Assembly: GCF_020080835.1 (NCBI RefSeq)
Contig: NC_058160.1
Coordinates: 5,831,515-5,895,514, forward strand
DNA length: 64,000 nt
From: Cotesia glomerata
Lineage: Eukaryota > Arthropoda > Insecta > Hymenoptera > Braconidae
Reading direction: 5' to 3'
A model generated the notes under the pieces. The model saw only the letters and a list, made by a program, of their open reading frames with translations. It did not search any database and was not told the DNA's origin. Each line of letters opens with the position of its first letter. Position 1 is the first letter of the stretch. This document shows positions 22,619-34,096 of this stretch, in pieces. Position numbers and translations under genes: made by a program.

Positions 22619-24567
22619 ATGTTGAAACAAAAATTAGAATTTATACGGACGACAAAAGTAATAAAGTTTCCGATTAAAAAATATAATACAACAATACGAC
22701 AAAAAAAAATATTAGGAAAAGATAATAAACCTCAGCAAAGACGTTTTTCTGTCGCTGAAAAATTAGAAATTCTAAAAGAGCTAGACACAGGAACAATTAC
22801 TATGACGGAACTCGCAGACAGGAATGGTGTTTCGAGGGCTGCAATTTATAAAATTAAACACAATAGAGAAAATTTATCAAAGTATGCCAATAATATTTCC
22901 AACAGGGCGATTGTTGACAAAAAAAGAACAAAGTCAGGGCACCCATTATCTGAGATTTTAGATGAGATTCTCTTTGCATGGCTCTGTCAAAACCGACAGC
23001 TAGGCCTACCGCTCAGTGGACCGTACATTTGCGAAATGGCTCTTGAAGTTAATCGAATTATTGGAGGTATTCATCATTTTAAGGCTAGCCAAGGATGGCT
23101 CTCTTCTTTTAAAAAGCGACATGGAATGAAAAGAAGCAAAGTCCTGGGAGAAAAGCTGTCTATTGATACCAATAGGTACGCAGAATATCAGGAAGATTAT
23201 ATTAAGATTGACAAAAATCAAGACTACAAAATAGAAAATATATATATTGGGGATGAAGGTGGCTTAAACTGGAAGTCATTGCCGGGAGAATCAAGTAAAA
23301 ATTCAGTAACTAAAAATAAAGTAACTATTTTATTTTGTGCAAATGCTAATGGTTCTTTTAGATTGCCGCCTTTAATTATTGGTCCGTCGAAAAAACCCTG
23401 CACCGTTAGAGGAAAAAAACCGTATCCTGTTACTTATGCAGCTCAAAAATCGTCGCGGATGGAGCAGATAATATTTACTGATTGGTACAAGAATCATTTC
23501 ATTCCTTTTGTAAAGAACAAGCAACAAACTAAAGATCCTGTGCTGCTGATAATTGATAATTGTCCTGTTCATCCTCCGGTTGAGGAGTTGAATGAAATAG
23601 ATCCTCAGTTTCACGTGGTAAAGGTTTATTCGAAGGTTACTCCTGTTACTGACTTATTGCATCGACATGTCATTCAAAAAACTAAAATAATGTACAGGAA
23701 AAAATTGCTGCGAGAAATAGCTTCATCGTACGAAAAATCAAACGATCCTGACGTTTTTTTAAATAATTTTAAGATCATTGATGCTTGCTACATGATGGCT
23801 TCAACCTGGCAAGAGTTGTCGAAAAAGGACTTAGCTGCTACGTGGTCCAAGTTGAAAAAGTCGTATGAGTTGGCTAAAAAGTCTAATGCAAAGTCGTTTC
23901 AAGAAGCTGCTTCTGAAACATTTGAGTATGATAACACAGCTGAATTTATCAAATTGTTGAAAAATATTCCAGGTATCGTTATTTATTATTATTATTATCT
24001 ATATTATTAAGAGAATAAGAAAAATTTTGTGGCCAGTGTATTAATATGATAAAATGGATTTTTATAGTTAAATTTGGTATCGTTGGAAGTTTTGATCTGG
24101 AGTTATGCCTTTTTAAGGTTTTATATCATTCTCACCGATAGTCAATTTATTATGATAAGTATTTAGGCTGCATTCGAAAATGCTCTATCTCTAGATACAT
24201 AATCAAGAAATGACCTTGTATCTTGAGAACTATTGACATTTTTAAAGATATAAGCTCACTCCGACACTACACTCGTCAAGACCGTTGATTTAAGTACCCA
24301 CATCAATTTTTCATATATTTATATATTATTGTTACGATATATATGTATATATGAAAAATATATCAAAATGCATGTGGGTACTCAAATGAAAGCTCTTGAT
24401 GAGTATAACATCGGGATGAGCTTATATCTTAAAAAATGTGAATAATAAAGCAAAGACATTATATCTTGTGAACTATTGACATTTTTAAAGATATAAGCTC
24501 ATCCCGTTGTTACACTCACCAAGACCTTTCATTTGAGTACCCACATCAATTTTTCATATATTTTATA

Positions 24568-24640
<73 letters not shown>

Positions 24641-25569
24641 ATATATAAAAAATATATCAAAAATGCATGTGGGTACTCAAATGAAAGCTCTCGATGAGTG
24701 TAACATTGGGACGAGTTTATATCTTTATAAATGTGAATAGTTAAGAAAGTACAGTGCAATTTAACAAAAGTCATTATTTAATAAAGCAAAATTTTATTTA
24801 TTTATAGTTCATAAGTCATGGCAGTCACATAGTGACTGCAAGTTTGCTAGTTATTATTATTATTATTATTATTACATACCTTTTAAAAATAATTTAATTT
24901 TTTTTTTTAGCTTGTGAAAAGTGTAATCACGAAGATGTAAGAAGTTGGCTAAAAGATGATTTTTTCGATCAAGGATGGGAGCCATTGAAACTAAAAAGTA
25001 TTGCACAACAAGTACTTGACGCACATAACATAATAATATTTGATGAAACCTGCGAAGATACGGAACTCATAGACGATAAATTTAAAGACGAGTACGACTC
25101 CGATGAAAAAATTTCTGAAGATTCCGATGATTACACAGATTTTGCAAGCCTTGATGACACAATTGACGTAACAAAACCTGAGTTCCTTAAATCAGCAGAA
25201 AGTAATAATTTAAAATCTGAAATAATGCAACAGAAATCAACGCCTGAATCAGATTCTATGGATTGTTCAAATCTTGAAACCCTAGAATTAGAAACTGACT
25301 CAAATATGATTGATGTTCTGGAATTTCCAATCCGTGAATCAATGTCAGATTCAGATGTGACTGATATTTCAAAATCTGAAAACCAGAAACTGAATCCTGA
25401 TTCGTTAATAACTCCCTTGGATGAAAATACTTTGAAAGCTGTCGATACTATTCGACGGTGGTACAAACTTAATGCAAATTCTAAAGAAACCATCGTAAGA
25501 AATCATTTAGAAGCTCTTCAAAATATGGAAAATTACATTACGACTCATATAGTTTCTAATTATTGCTAA
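22619..25569 (+). CDS. pogo/jerky (CENP-B-like) transposase-derived gene, probably domesticated
   Basis: Two exons (22619-23972, 24911-25569) join in phase to give 670 residues. An N-terminal psq-type HTH (about 40-90: RRFSVAEKLEILKELDTG, GVSRAAIYKIKH) is followed by a CENP-B/Tc5-type HTH (about 105-175: ILFAWLCQNRQLGLPLSGP, ASQGWLSSFKKRHG) and a DDE_1 domain (about 205-350). The first catalytic Asp is D212 (GDEGGLNWKSLP) and the second D313 (LIIDNCPVHPP). The third Asp of the family, in PMDQGVI, is replaced by His (LLHRHVI, H348). An acidic Ser/Asp-rich tail follows, with a helical C-terminus. I see no terminal inverted repeats around the gene. The long intact frame, an intron that has tolerated a Helitron, and the lost catalytic residue suggest a DNA-binding host protein rather than an active transposase. 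Confidence 0.88.
23998..24850 (+). mobile_element. Non-autonomous Helitron, copy 2
   Basis: Starts TCTATATTATTAAGAGAATA after an A and ends GTTTGCTAG before a T. Its 3' hairpin is perfect: GCAGTCAC, loop ATA, GTGACTGC. It lies wholly within the intron of the transposase-derived gene and includes a long TA microsatellite. Confidence 0.9.
24575..24632. repeat. (TA)n microsatellite
   Basis: About 58 bases of TA repeat inside Helitron copy 2, at the junction of two inverted blocks. Confidence 0.9.
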
Positions 25570-25877
25570 TTTAGTACATTGAATCGAAATTTATAATTTA
25601 AATGTTTAATTAAACATTTTTTACTAAAGAGAGTAGAATACTGATCGTCATTAATTTGACTAAAAATTATATTATTATTTATGAAAATATAAGTTCTGTT
25701 GAAACATTACGGTTATATTTGATAGATGTTAAAACCAATGTTTCATGTTAGTAATTTAACAGTAAGACTGTAAATATTTAAATAAAAAATGTATAAATGT
25801 TAAATTAGAATTCAATTTCAAGCTTTAATTAATCACTAATAATTTTTATTTATTGATTTAAAAAAATATAAATACTT

Positions 25878-27480
25878 TCATCGAGTCCATTTTTTTTCAA
25901 ATGCTAAACATAACTCAATGCATGTCAGTGCTCCGGATAATGGTAGGCTGCATATTGAAAATGTTTCTTCTGCATAATCAATTTTTACCTTGAAAAAAAT
26001 AATTAATTAATTACTATTATTAAATGGAAAGTTGGTACAAAAAAATTTGAAAAAAAAAAAACATGAATAATTATGATACTGACATTGAGAGATATTTGAT
26101 AATTTTTTAAATAATAAATTATAGCAAGAAAAATTCGTTTAAAAAATTCCACCTTTAAAAGTTCTAAAAAATTATGAGTGAAATTTTTTGTAAACAATTT
26201 TCTAAGCTTAGTTTATTATTGAAGAATAATTAAAAAATTATCAATGTCTGCCAATTTTATAATACTAAAGTTAGCCGACATTGTTAATTTTTTTTTTTTT
26301 TTAATTACTAAATTAGAACTAAATAATATTTTTAAAAAATTGTACTTATAGTTTTTCAAGTTTTTTACAAATGAAATATTAAGAAAAAATTTTTTGTAAA
26401 CAATTTTCTAAGCTTAGTTTATTATTGAAGAATAATTAAAAAATTGTCAATATCTGCCAATTTCATAATACTAAAGTTAGCCGACATTGTTAATATTTTT
26501 TTTTTTTAATTACTAAATTAGAACTAAATAATATTTTTAAAAAATTGTACTTATAGTTTTTCAAGTTTTTTACAAATGAAATATTAAGAAAAAATTTTTT
26601 GTAATAATTTTTTTAATAAAAAAAATTCTAAAAATTTTTTGATATGTCGGCTAACTTAATTTTCATGCCAATTTCAATGACATGAATAATTACTTACTTG
26701 TCCGTGAGCCATCGCTCCGATGATAAATACAATTGGTTCATCATCAGGAACAAGTTCTTCAGGATCTTTTATTTTATCAGCACTGAAGGACATTAAAATT
26801 TTTTTACAACCAGCTGGTAACCAATCAGTAATTGGATTTTTAATAATTTTTAAAAGAATCGATTTGTTATTCTCAGCTCGTACTTTATGTTTATGTAAAA
26901 GGCAAACTGTAATTGTAAAAAGTCAATTAAAATTCACGTATAAAAATAAATTAAGCAATAATCAATAAATAATATCGCACCCATCAATTCAGCAAACTCG
27001 TCGAAATTAGTTGGGATGCGAGTAAGCCTGTTTACTTCAAAAAGTACATTGTTTTCTGTATGTACATATATCTGTAAGTATCCAGATTTATTTAGTGGAG
27101 AGTCCTGGAGCATAAGTAAACATTGGTGCGCAATATCTGGTCTTGAATTAGCTGGGTCACGATTGTTTTTTCTCAATATGTCACTGTGCCTATCACTATT
27201 CAAAAGCTCGTAGTTATTTCCAACCTACAAACGATGATAACCAACAATTATGCAAACTATTTTTAATTGTAAAAAATATTATTAATAGGATTTAATTAAT
27301 GAAAAAGTTGAGGTGAAATAATTAGACAATAATTACCTTGACAGTTTCTAGTTGAGCATTTTCTAAAATAATTATTAAACGTTTTTTCTGACTGGAGTTC
27401 CGGATCACTTTTAGAGATTTTGGAATAACATCATATTCATTTTCGCTGTACTGAGTTTTCCGTTGACGTTTTTTACTCAT
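25878..27480 (-). CDS. EMG1/NEP1-like rRNA pseudouridine N1-methyltransferase, paralogue B
   Basis: Four exons (27480-27337, 27224-26981, 26906-26698, 25988-25878) encode 235 residues. Exons 1 and 2 have exactly the lengths of those in paralogue A (144 and 244 bp), showing common ancestry. Motifs include KRLIIILENAQLETVK, RPDIAHQCLLMLQDSPLN, YLQIYVHTENNVLFEVN, TRIPTNFDEF and LLKIIKNPI. The SAM-binding loop is canonical (FIIGAMAHGQV), and SLPLSGALTC matches the usual NYPLSAAL segment. The middle is more divergent (CLLHKHKVRAENNKS where the family has QLLHxxxVRAxDGP). Its role should be the same ribosome-biogenesis step as EMG1. Intron 3 (25989-26697) contains a tandemly duplicated MITE block. 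Confidence 0.92.
26185..26660. repeat. Tandem 206-bp duplication of a GTTAGCCGACAT-family MITE
   Basis: The block starting AATTTTTTGTAAACAATTTT and running through AGTTAGCCGACATTG repeats about 206 bp later with few differences. Only the second copy reaches the MITE right end (ATGTCGGCTAACTTAATTTT). It lies in intron 3 of EMG1 paralogue B. Confidence 0.75.
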
Positions 27481-28240
27481 TGTTAAAAATTTAAACAAAT
27501 ACTTATTATTTATTAATCAATAAACAATTATGGTGATTAATTAATTTTTTTAAACCAATTTTTAACTAACCACGTGCGATCTTTTAAGATGTAACAAAAT
27601 AATAAACATGGACTGTAAACTAAGCCATGTGAGAGTCACGTGATCTGGGAAATGAATCTGATTGGTACCGTCAAATGCCGATTTAAAAAATTATTAGAAT
27701 ATTTTATCAAATGTTTTTCAAAATCTACTTTTGTTCATTACAGTTAAATGAGTTTTTTTATTTTTTGTTGTTAATTATTGTGAAAAAATTAGTATTTTAT
27801 TTTTATTAAATTAAATAATAAAAAAAAATGACCCTGATAGCCAGCGCTTTCTCAGTAAGTGTTGACTTCCAGCAGTTACGGTTAATTTATACATCAAGTT
27901 GGCGGTAATTCTTCACTCAACAACAGTTGTAAGCAAATTGACGGAAATCTACGACCGCAACTTGAATACAAGTTAACAATCAAACTTGTAGTTAAATTTC
28001 CTTTCAACTTTACTGCAATTTGACGGAAATACTTGTACAGCAAGTTTTGACGTCTATTTGCAGAGTAAGTTATAGGTAACTAATAGGTAATCGCTCGCTT
28101 TGCCAACTCTTTCCATCAAGTTTGCTTCAAATTACGTAGATTGACAGTAAGTTATAGGTAAGGTGGTTATCAGGGGAGCTTGCAGTTTTTTTTCATGAGT
28201 TGCTCCAAGTTACTCACTATAAGCGCTGTATGTTAAAGAT
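27481..28240. other. Upstream flank of EMG1 paralogue B
   Basis: No gene found. A stretch at 27880-28200 repeats short words (AAGTTATAGGTAA, TTGACGGAAAT) and may be a decayed tandem repeat. Confidence 0.35.
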
Positions 28241-28758
28241 CCGAACAAAAACAGTTTCACTGTTAAAAAATCGCGCCAAGTCCACGTTCATAAGACTATT
28301 AAGAAAAAAAATTTTTATTTCTTTACCAAAAGATCTAAAATAAAAAATTAAAAAATCCAAGTAACCGATATGGTTGTATATGATTTTTGGACATTAAAAA
28401 AAATTTTGTTGTAAATTTAAAAATTAAAAGAAACAATTTTGGAACGTATTTAGTGTGCGTGGTTACGAAACATTTCACTTTTTATGAAATTCCTAAAATC
28501 TATCTTCTAGGACTTTTAAAAAAAATTGAAGTACACAATGACGCACATCAAGTACGTTTCAAAATTGTTTCTTTTAGTTTTTAAATTTACAACAAAATTT
28601 TTTTTAATTTCCGAAAATCATACAACCATATCGGTTACTTGGATTTTTTAATTTTTTATTTTAGATCTTTTGGTAAAGAAATAGAAATTTTTTTTCTTAA
28701 TAGTCTTATGAACGTGGACTTGGCGCGATTTTTTAACAGTGAAACTGTTTTTGTTCGG
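28241..28758. mobile_element. 518-bp near-perfect foldback element, copy 1
   Basis: CCGAACAAAAACAGTTTCAC at the left is matched by GTGAAACTGTTTTTGTTCGG at the right. The arms run over 200 bp and include CGCGCCAAGTCCACGTTCAT. The centre carries inverted TAGTGTGCG and CGCACATCAAG blocks. A second copy is at 59942-60460. Confidence 0.88.
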
Positions 28759-29334
28759 ATTTCAGTATTTTTTGTAATTATAATAAAAATTGACAATTTT
28801 AATTTAATACATTTCCGGTGGCAAACTATCCCCTTTAAGCTATACCCGAGTAAAAATGAAATTATTATTTTTTACGGAAAAATAATAAATTTCGTTCGAC
28901 CGCCGCACCACCGCTGCACCACCGCCGCACCATACCGCCGCACCACCGCTGCACGACCGCCGTTTGGCGGACTATTACGCCGCACGCAAAAAATTTACTC
29001 CCCCTTGCATCGCCGCACTACCGCTGCACCACCGCCGCACCAATGCTAAATCATACCTACAATTTCACAAAAAATGGTATCATAATTAATTTATCACGCA
29101 ATAATTAATTAATAAATAATGCGACTAGAAATCTTTATGTAAGACCTATTGATCAAGCTCCTTTTAATCGAATGCCTAATATTAAAAAAAAAAAATTTTT
29201 TTTAAATCAGGTCGAAGCACCGCGAAATTATTGATTTTTTTAGTCGTATTGTTGATGTAGATTTTTAATTTTGTCCTCGGGTTGCACAGAAGCGGTACGC
29301 CTATCGAAATACTCTGAAAGAATTTTAAAAATTG

Positions 29335-29406
29335 AACTGTGATGGGATTCGAACCTGGATCGTCTGCATGGAAGTCTCGAACATTGCCAACTGCACTGCA
29401 AGCCAT
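29335..29406 (-). pseudogene. tRNA-like fragment (SINE head or tRNA pseudogene)
   Basis: On the minus strand a box A-like GTGCAGTTGGCAATG is followed about 40 bp later by a perfect box B, GGTTCGAATCC. The T-stem (CCAGG against CCCAT) pairs only partly and no clean acceptor stem forms, so a working tRNA is unlikely. Confidence 0.45.
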
Positions 29407-29566
29407 ACTTAACTTAAAAAATTTAGTTAAGCTATTTGAATGATCAACGAATATATTATTTCAATGTATATACCATCAAACAGTGGTATGGTGCGGCGGT
29501 GGTGCAGCGGTGGTGCGGCGGTCGAACGAAATTTATTATTTTTTCGTCAAAATTAATAATTTTTTT

Positions 29567-29783
29567 TGCCCTCCGGGCGGAAAGTGACAACTTTCGTCCC
29601 GCTGCGCTAAACTAAGTTGCCGCTTTCCGCCTTCGTCGGACAAAAAAATAGTATACACTCCACGGGAAGTAAATAAGAAAGCCTCAGATCACATGTTTGT
29701 TGACCTCGGCTTCGCCTCGGCCAACAATTACATGTGATCTGAGACATTTCTTACTTTACTTCCCTAGGTGTGTAATATACTAT
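29567..29783 (-). repeat. GCGNAGC palindrome-pair element, copy 4
   Basis: B-then-A layout. B arms GGCGGAAAGTGACAACTTTC and AAGTTGCCGCTTTCCGCC surround CCCGCTGCGCTAAAC. A arms CTCAGATCACATGT and ACATGTGATCTGAG surround CTCGGCTTCGCCTCGG. The outer stem is GGGAAGTAAA with TTTACTTCCC. It sits inside the composite element at 28845-30043. Confidence 0.85.
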
Positions 29784-30045
29784 ATTTTTACCCGGGCGCG
29801 TCACAGCTGTGGTGCGGCGGTGGTGCGGCGAATAGAAATTTATTTACTTGTCACGGCGCTGGTGCGGCGGTAGTGCGGCGAATAGATAAATTCTTTACTT
29901 GTCACGGCGGTGGTGCGGCGGTGATACGGCACTTATAAAATAACCAAAATTGTCACGGCTGTAGTGCAGCGGTGGTGCGGCGCTTAAAAAGCCGTGCAGC
30001 GGTGTTGCGGCGGTGGTGCGGCGGAATTCTGTTTTTACTCGGGTA

Positions 30046-30480
30046 GTTCATGTAAAAGTTATTATTGCGCTGCCTGGTGTGTGTAATTGCAAGCTGTCAA
30101 ATATCTTTTTTTCACTGTAGTTTCCCATCTATTATAAGATTAGCATGCATCCTTATATTATTTAGTCTCTGGCCGTCCACTTTTTACATAAGAAAAAAGT
30201 TAAAATCTAAAAATCTGGGTCGCTATAGTTTGTGCTGATTATTTTTAATAATTTTAAATAGAAATTATAAAGATAATTGATAATAATCAAGTAATACGCG
30301 TAATAAAAAGCATGAACTACTATTATAAAATATCATATAAAAAAAAAATCAAAATAAATTTGAAAAAAAATTTGTAACCTCAAAAAACTGTTCTGCTTAC
30401 GGTATATACACACTCGGTAGTCTGGCTTGAGAGCGGAACTTGGCGCCAGACTCTATCGAGTCTGTTGATATATCATACAA
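30046..30480. repeat. Segment paralogous to 60560-60995
   Basis: Shares, in order, a CACTGTAGTT...TATAG block, TACTATAGTTTGTGCTGAT-like text, CCGTTCTGCTTAC-like text and GGAACTTGGCGCCAGA with the sequence just upstream of the SMYD-type gene. Together with the adjacent foldbacks it marks an old duplication of over 1 kb. No gene is seen at this copy. Confidence 0.65.
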
Positions 30481-30740
30481 TATATTAAGTGCGCTTAAGT
30501 GCTTTCAAATCAAACTGGAAAATTTTGCAGAAAAATATTACGTGAGAATTTACACAATTTACATTTCTACTTTACAACTTTAAAATTGTAAATCTTTTTG
30601 ATTTTTATTGAAAAAAAAAAATCTTTTTTAATAAATTAAAAAAAATATGATATAAAAATTAACAGTAGAAATTTTTTTAATTTTTAGACCTTTGAAAAAA
30701 TACAACTATGGAATTTTATAAAAAAAATTACTATAATTTA

Positions 30741-30930
30741 TGAAAATTAAGTTAGCCGACATCTAAAAATTTTTATAATTTTTTTTATTGAAAAAATTAT
30801 TATAAAAAAAATTTTCATTCTTAAAAAACTTAAAAAAATAAGTGCAATTTTTTAAAAGTATTTTTTAATTCTAATTAATTAAATGAAAAATAATCAAAAA
30901 ACTAAAAACGTCGGCTAATTTTAGTATTAT
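30741..30930. mobile_element. GTTAGCCGACAT-family MITE, copy 3
   Basis: Bounded by AAGTTAGCCGACATC and ACGTCGGCTAATTTTAGTAT in inverted orientation, about 190 bp, AT-rich inside. Confidence 0.7.
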
Positions 30931-31978
30931 CTATAAATTAATTATTTAAATTCTCATGCCTATATCTTATTGAAACTAGGAATCAAATAAGATTTAAATA
31001 AAATTTCAGATTGTTGTTCTGTTCTTCGTTGCTTCGCTAATAATTGACTACTGAAAAATATCTGACAATTCATCGAATTTCATAAAAATATCTAAAATTT
31101 TATACCAACAATTCCTTTGAGTCTTGATGGAATTTTATAAAATTTCATGAAAAATTTTTCCCCTGGTAATGATATATATTTATTGTTTTAGTGTAACTAT
31201 AAATAGCCACACGGAAAAAAAGTAAACTGTAATAAATAACAGTCGATTTATAATAAGTAATGATCAACTGCTAAAAATTACCATTTCAAACAGTAAAATC
31301 GTGATTTTACTATTCACTTTATAATATTTACAATTTAAACGTTACAATTTACTCTTTACATGGAAGAAAATACTATTTCAAACAGTAATATTCGCTACGT
31401 AAATATCTGAAATGTTAAAGTATAATAATTAAGGTAGTACCCTCGCCAAAGTCGTTTTCTTAGGATTTTTTTTTTAATTTTGGTAGATTAATGTTCATAT
31501 AATTCTGCGTCGATTGGCGCAATTTGAGAATTTTTTACCATCTAGTTTCCGAGATATTTAATTTTAAAGTTTGAGTTTTGAACGCTCTTATACATTACGG
31601 TATACGGGATATCGAAAAATTTACCTACAAACATTTTTATATCTTAGAAACTTTTCTTAGGATCTTTTTAAAAAACTAGAGTAACGTTAACTAACAACTA
31701 AACAATTAAAAAAAAAAAAATTCATTGATAATTACCACACAGTTTCAGAGATATTTATTAATAAGTAATGAAAAATTTACCAGACTTTAAATGAGGAGGG
31801 GATACATTAATAAAGCTGTAGTAACAGCGCAAGTTTTGTTAGCCGCGAAAGAAGTATGAGACGCGCATGCGCTGACAAATTTGAAAAGTTTAATTTACGT
31901 TAGGTGTAATATTATAGTTATTAATTTTATTTATTTGAAAAAAAAACTATGATTATTTTATGAAAATAAGTATTTTTT

Positions 31979-32180
31979 TATGATACTAAAGTTAGCCAAC
32001 ATTTTTAATTTTTTGACTTTTTTTTAATAATTAAATTAGAAAAAAAAAATTTTTTTTATATTGCATTTACAGTTTTTGAAGTTTTTTTCAAGTGAAATTT
32101 CTTTTTTATTTTTTTGTAATCATTTTTTCAATAAAAAAAAATTCTAAAAATTTTTAAATGTCGGCTGAATTAATTTTCAT
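31979..32180. mobile_element. GTTAGCCGACAT-family MITE, copy 4
   Basis: Bounded by ATGATACTAAAGTTAGCCAA and ATGTCGGCTGAATTAATTTTC. Nested in the element at 31211-33268. Confidence 0.65.
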
Positions 32181-32716
32181 TTTTTTTTTATATTTATTAA
32201 AAATTCAAAAAGTTAACAATTTTAATATAATAATATATATTAATCTTTCAATGTATGTAAATAAATAAATAAACGCATGTATCAAAACAGAGGTAAGTCT
32301 ACAGCCAGTCCAAAACACTACAGTATAACCACTATAAAATATCTTAACGCTCACGCAGTGTTGCCAGACTTTTCAAACGATCAGTATCTCCTTCGTGATT
32401 GGCTGAAATAAGTACATAAGCAGCAAAAAGTTTTAGGCTTGTCAATAATGGCTATCCGGTATGTGTACCGTACACTCTGGCATAAACTTTTGACGACGGA
32501 AGTCGCGAGGGTAATACCTTAAGTATTCAGACTTTGATATTTATCATTTCGTACCTAAAAAATGATCTTATGATATGTAAAAAGTATAAAATAAAGTTAG
32601 TAAATTTCTAATACAAGCAACGTCAATATTTACTAAGTAAAATTATTAGGTGACTGTAATACAAATTACAAACTGTAATTATTGAGTTTCTTGGACTGGT
32701 AAAATGTATATTTTAA

Positions 32717-32930
32717 TAGTATATTACACACCTAGGGAAGTAAAGTAAGAAATGTCTCAGATCACATGCAATTGTTGGCCGAGGCGAAGCCGAGGTCAAC
32801 AAACATGTGATCTGAGGCTGCTTTCCCGAGGAGTGTATACTATTTTTTTGTCCGACGAAGGCGGAAAGTGGCAACTTAGTTTAGCGCAGCGGGACGAAAG
32901 TTGCCACTTTCCGCCCGGAGGGCAAAAAAA
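32717..32930 (+). repeat. GCGNAGC palindrome-pair element, copy 5 (internally deleted)
   Basis: A-then-B. A starts AGTATATTACACACCTAGGG and has apex CCGAGGCGAAGCCGAGG, but its right outer arm has lost the TTCTTATTTACTTCC segment, so the outer stem cannot form. B is intact (AGCGCAGCGGG apex; arms GGCGGAAAGTGGCAACTT and AAGTTGCCACTTTCCGCC). Confidence 0.85.
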
Positions 32931-33268
32931 GTATAATTTTTACTGTTTCAAATGTTAAATTCTCCCAGAGTGAGACCCCCTTCTCTTTCATCTGAGTTCC
33001 CCTTCTCCTCATAATATGGACTATATATTGAAATGGCAATTTTTACTGTTTGAAACTGTAATTTTTTAAGATGAAAGAGTCGTTATTTACTATAGTGACA
33101 GCTACTAATCACTTATTTTGGATATTAAACTATAAATTGTGGTTTTTAGACTTTTTACATTAAGTTCTGTAATATTCATATTTTTGTCACCCCGATGTTC
33201 GCTTTACAGTTTGAAACTATAAAAATTAACCGGAATCCGAGTGAATATTACAGTTTACTTTTTTCCGC

Positions 33269-34096
33269 CCAATTAAAACAATTGTAAAATTCATAGTCCA
33301 CTACTAAGAAATGCTAAGAAACGTTGTTAGAGCGAAGAACGATAGAAGAAGTAAAGGAAAAAAGAAATGTGTGAGGGTAAGGCGTTTTATGTCGATAATT
33401 ACACACATTCATCATCTAGGCCTTCATGCCATTGCTACGGCCCAGTACATTTTGTGGAGAGTCTGGAGTATAAGATAGAAATTTCTATATGTTGATTAGG
33501 TGTGAAGACGAGTAGTTGTGAGAAGCGCACCATGTTCGTACCATCAAGCATATTAGAGCCGAACCAACAGATATAATCGTACTTCGCAGAATATAAATGT
33601 GTCTAACAAGTCTCTCTTGAAATTAACAACCATCTATATTGAATATTGCAAGCAGTTGTCAATTTAGCTGCTTCATTTTGGCTAATAAGTTCAGCTTTAT
33701 ATACTCTAGCAAGTTAACATCCATGTTATGCAGTAGTTACCCTGGTTAAGAATACTGATTGGAAAAAATTGAGAAGCAGTCATTCCATGCAAACTGTATA
33801 TCTATACATACAAGCAAAAAAAATTGAAATTTTGAAAAAAATTCAAATTTTATGTTTTTTAATTATTTTCAATTCGTATTTTTAAACAGGGTAATTTTTA
33901 TTAGTAAAGAGAAAAAAATGTATGATTAATATTTTTTTTTCTGTTATTTACCTATAAATAAAATCTTTTTATATAATTTTATAATATATATCGTCGATAT
34001 ACCGACGTATCAATTTTAATAAATCAGTTTCATTACAATTTAATTATAAAGGCAACTATTTAATTTTTTGTTTTGTTCAGGCAATAAAACATCGCA
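33269..34096. other. Gene-free stretch downstream of the first odorant receptor
   Basis: No coding, RNA or repeat feature that I can support. Confidence 0.35.

Larger units (their letters stand above)
28845..30043. mobile_element. Composite TA-flanked element with GC-rich minisatellite arms
   Basis: CCCGAGTAAAAATG and its inverse TTTTTACTCGGG bound 1.2 kb, flanked by TA. Inside, runs of GGTGCGGCGG/GGTGCAGCGG units occur in opposite orientation at 28895-29040 and 29487-29525, and again at 29805-30020. The paralogous segment near 60535-60600 lacks the whole element (AAGCTA then GTTCATG-like sequence continues), giving an empty site. A tRNA-like fragment and palindrome-pair copy 4 lie inside. 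Confidence 0.75.
31211..33268. mobile_element. TIR element with CGGAAAAAAAGTAAACTGTAAT ends
   Basis: CGGAAAAAAAGTAAACTGTA at the left is inverted as TACAGTTTACTTTTTTCCG at the right, enclosing 2.06 kb. The interior shows many ACTGTAAT-type words, no transposase, a MITE (31979-32180) and palindrome-pair copy 5. Confidence 0.7.

Noticed and set aside
22619..24010. Transposase-derived protein ending at 24010
   Set aside because: The last codons read into the Helitron; a GTATCG donor at 23973 and an acceptor at 24910 restore a longer frame with a proper C-terminus.
28639..29049. Plus-strand 136-codon open frame ending in a His/Pro/Thr-rich stretch
   Set aside because: It runs from a foldback arm into the GC-rich minisatellite; the tail is simply the translated GCACCACCGCC-type repeat.
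29335..29406. A functional tRNA gene on the minus strand
   Set aside because: Box B is perfect, but the T-stem and acceptor stem do not pair.
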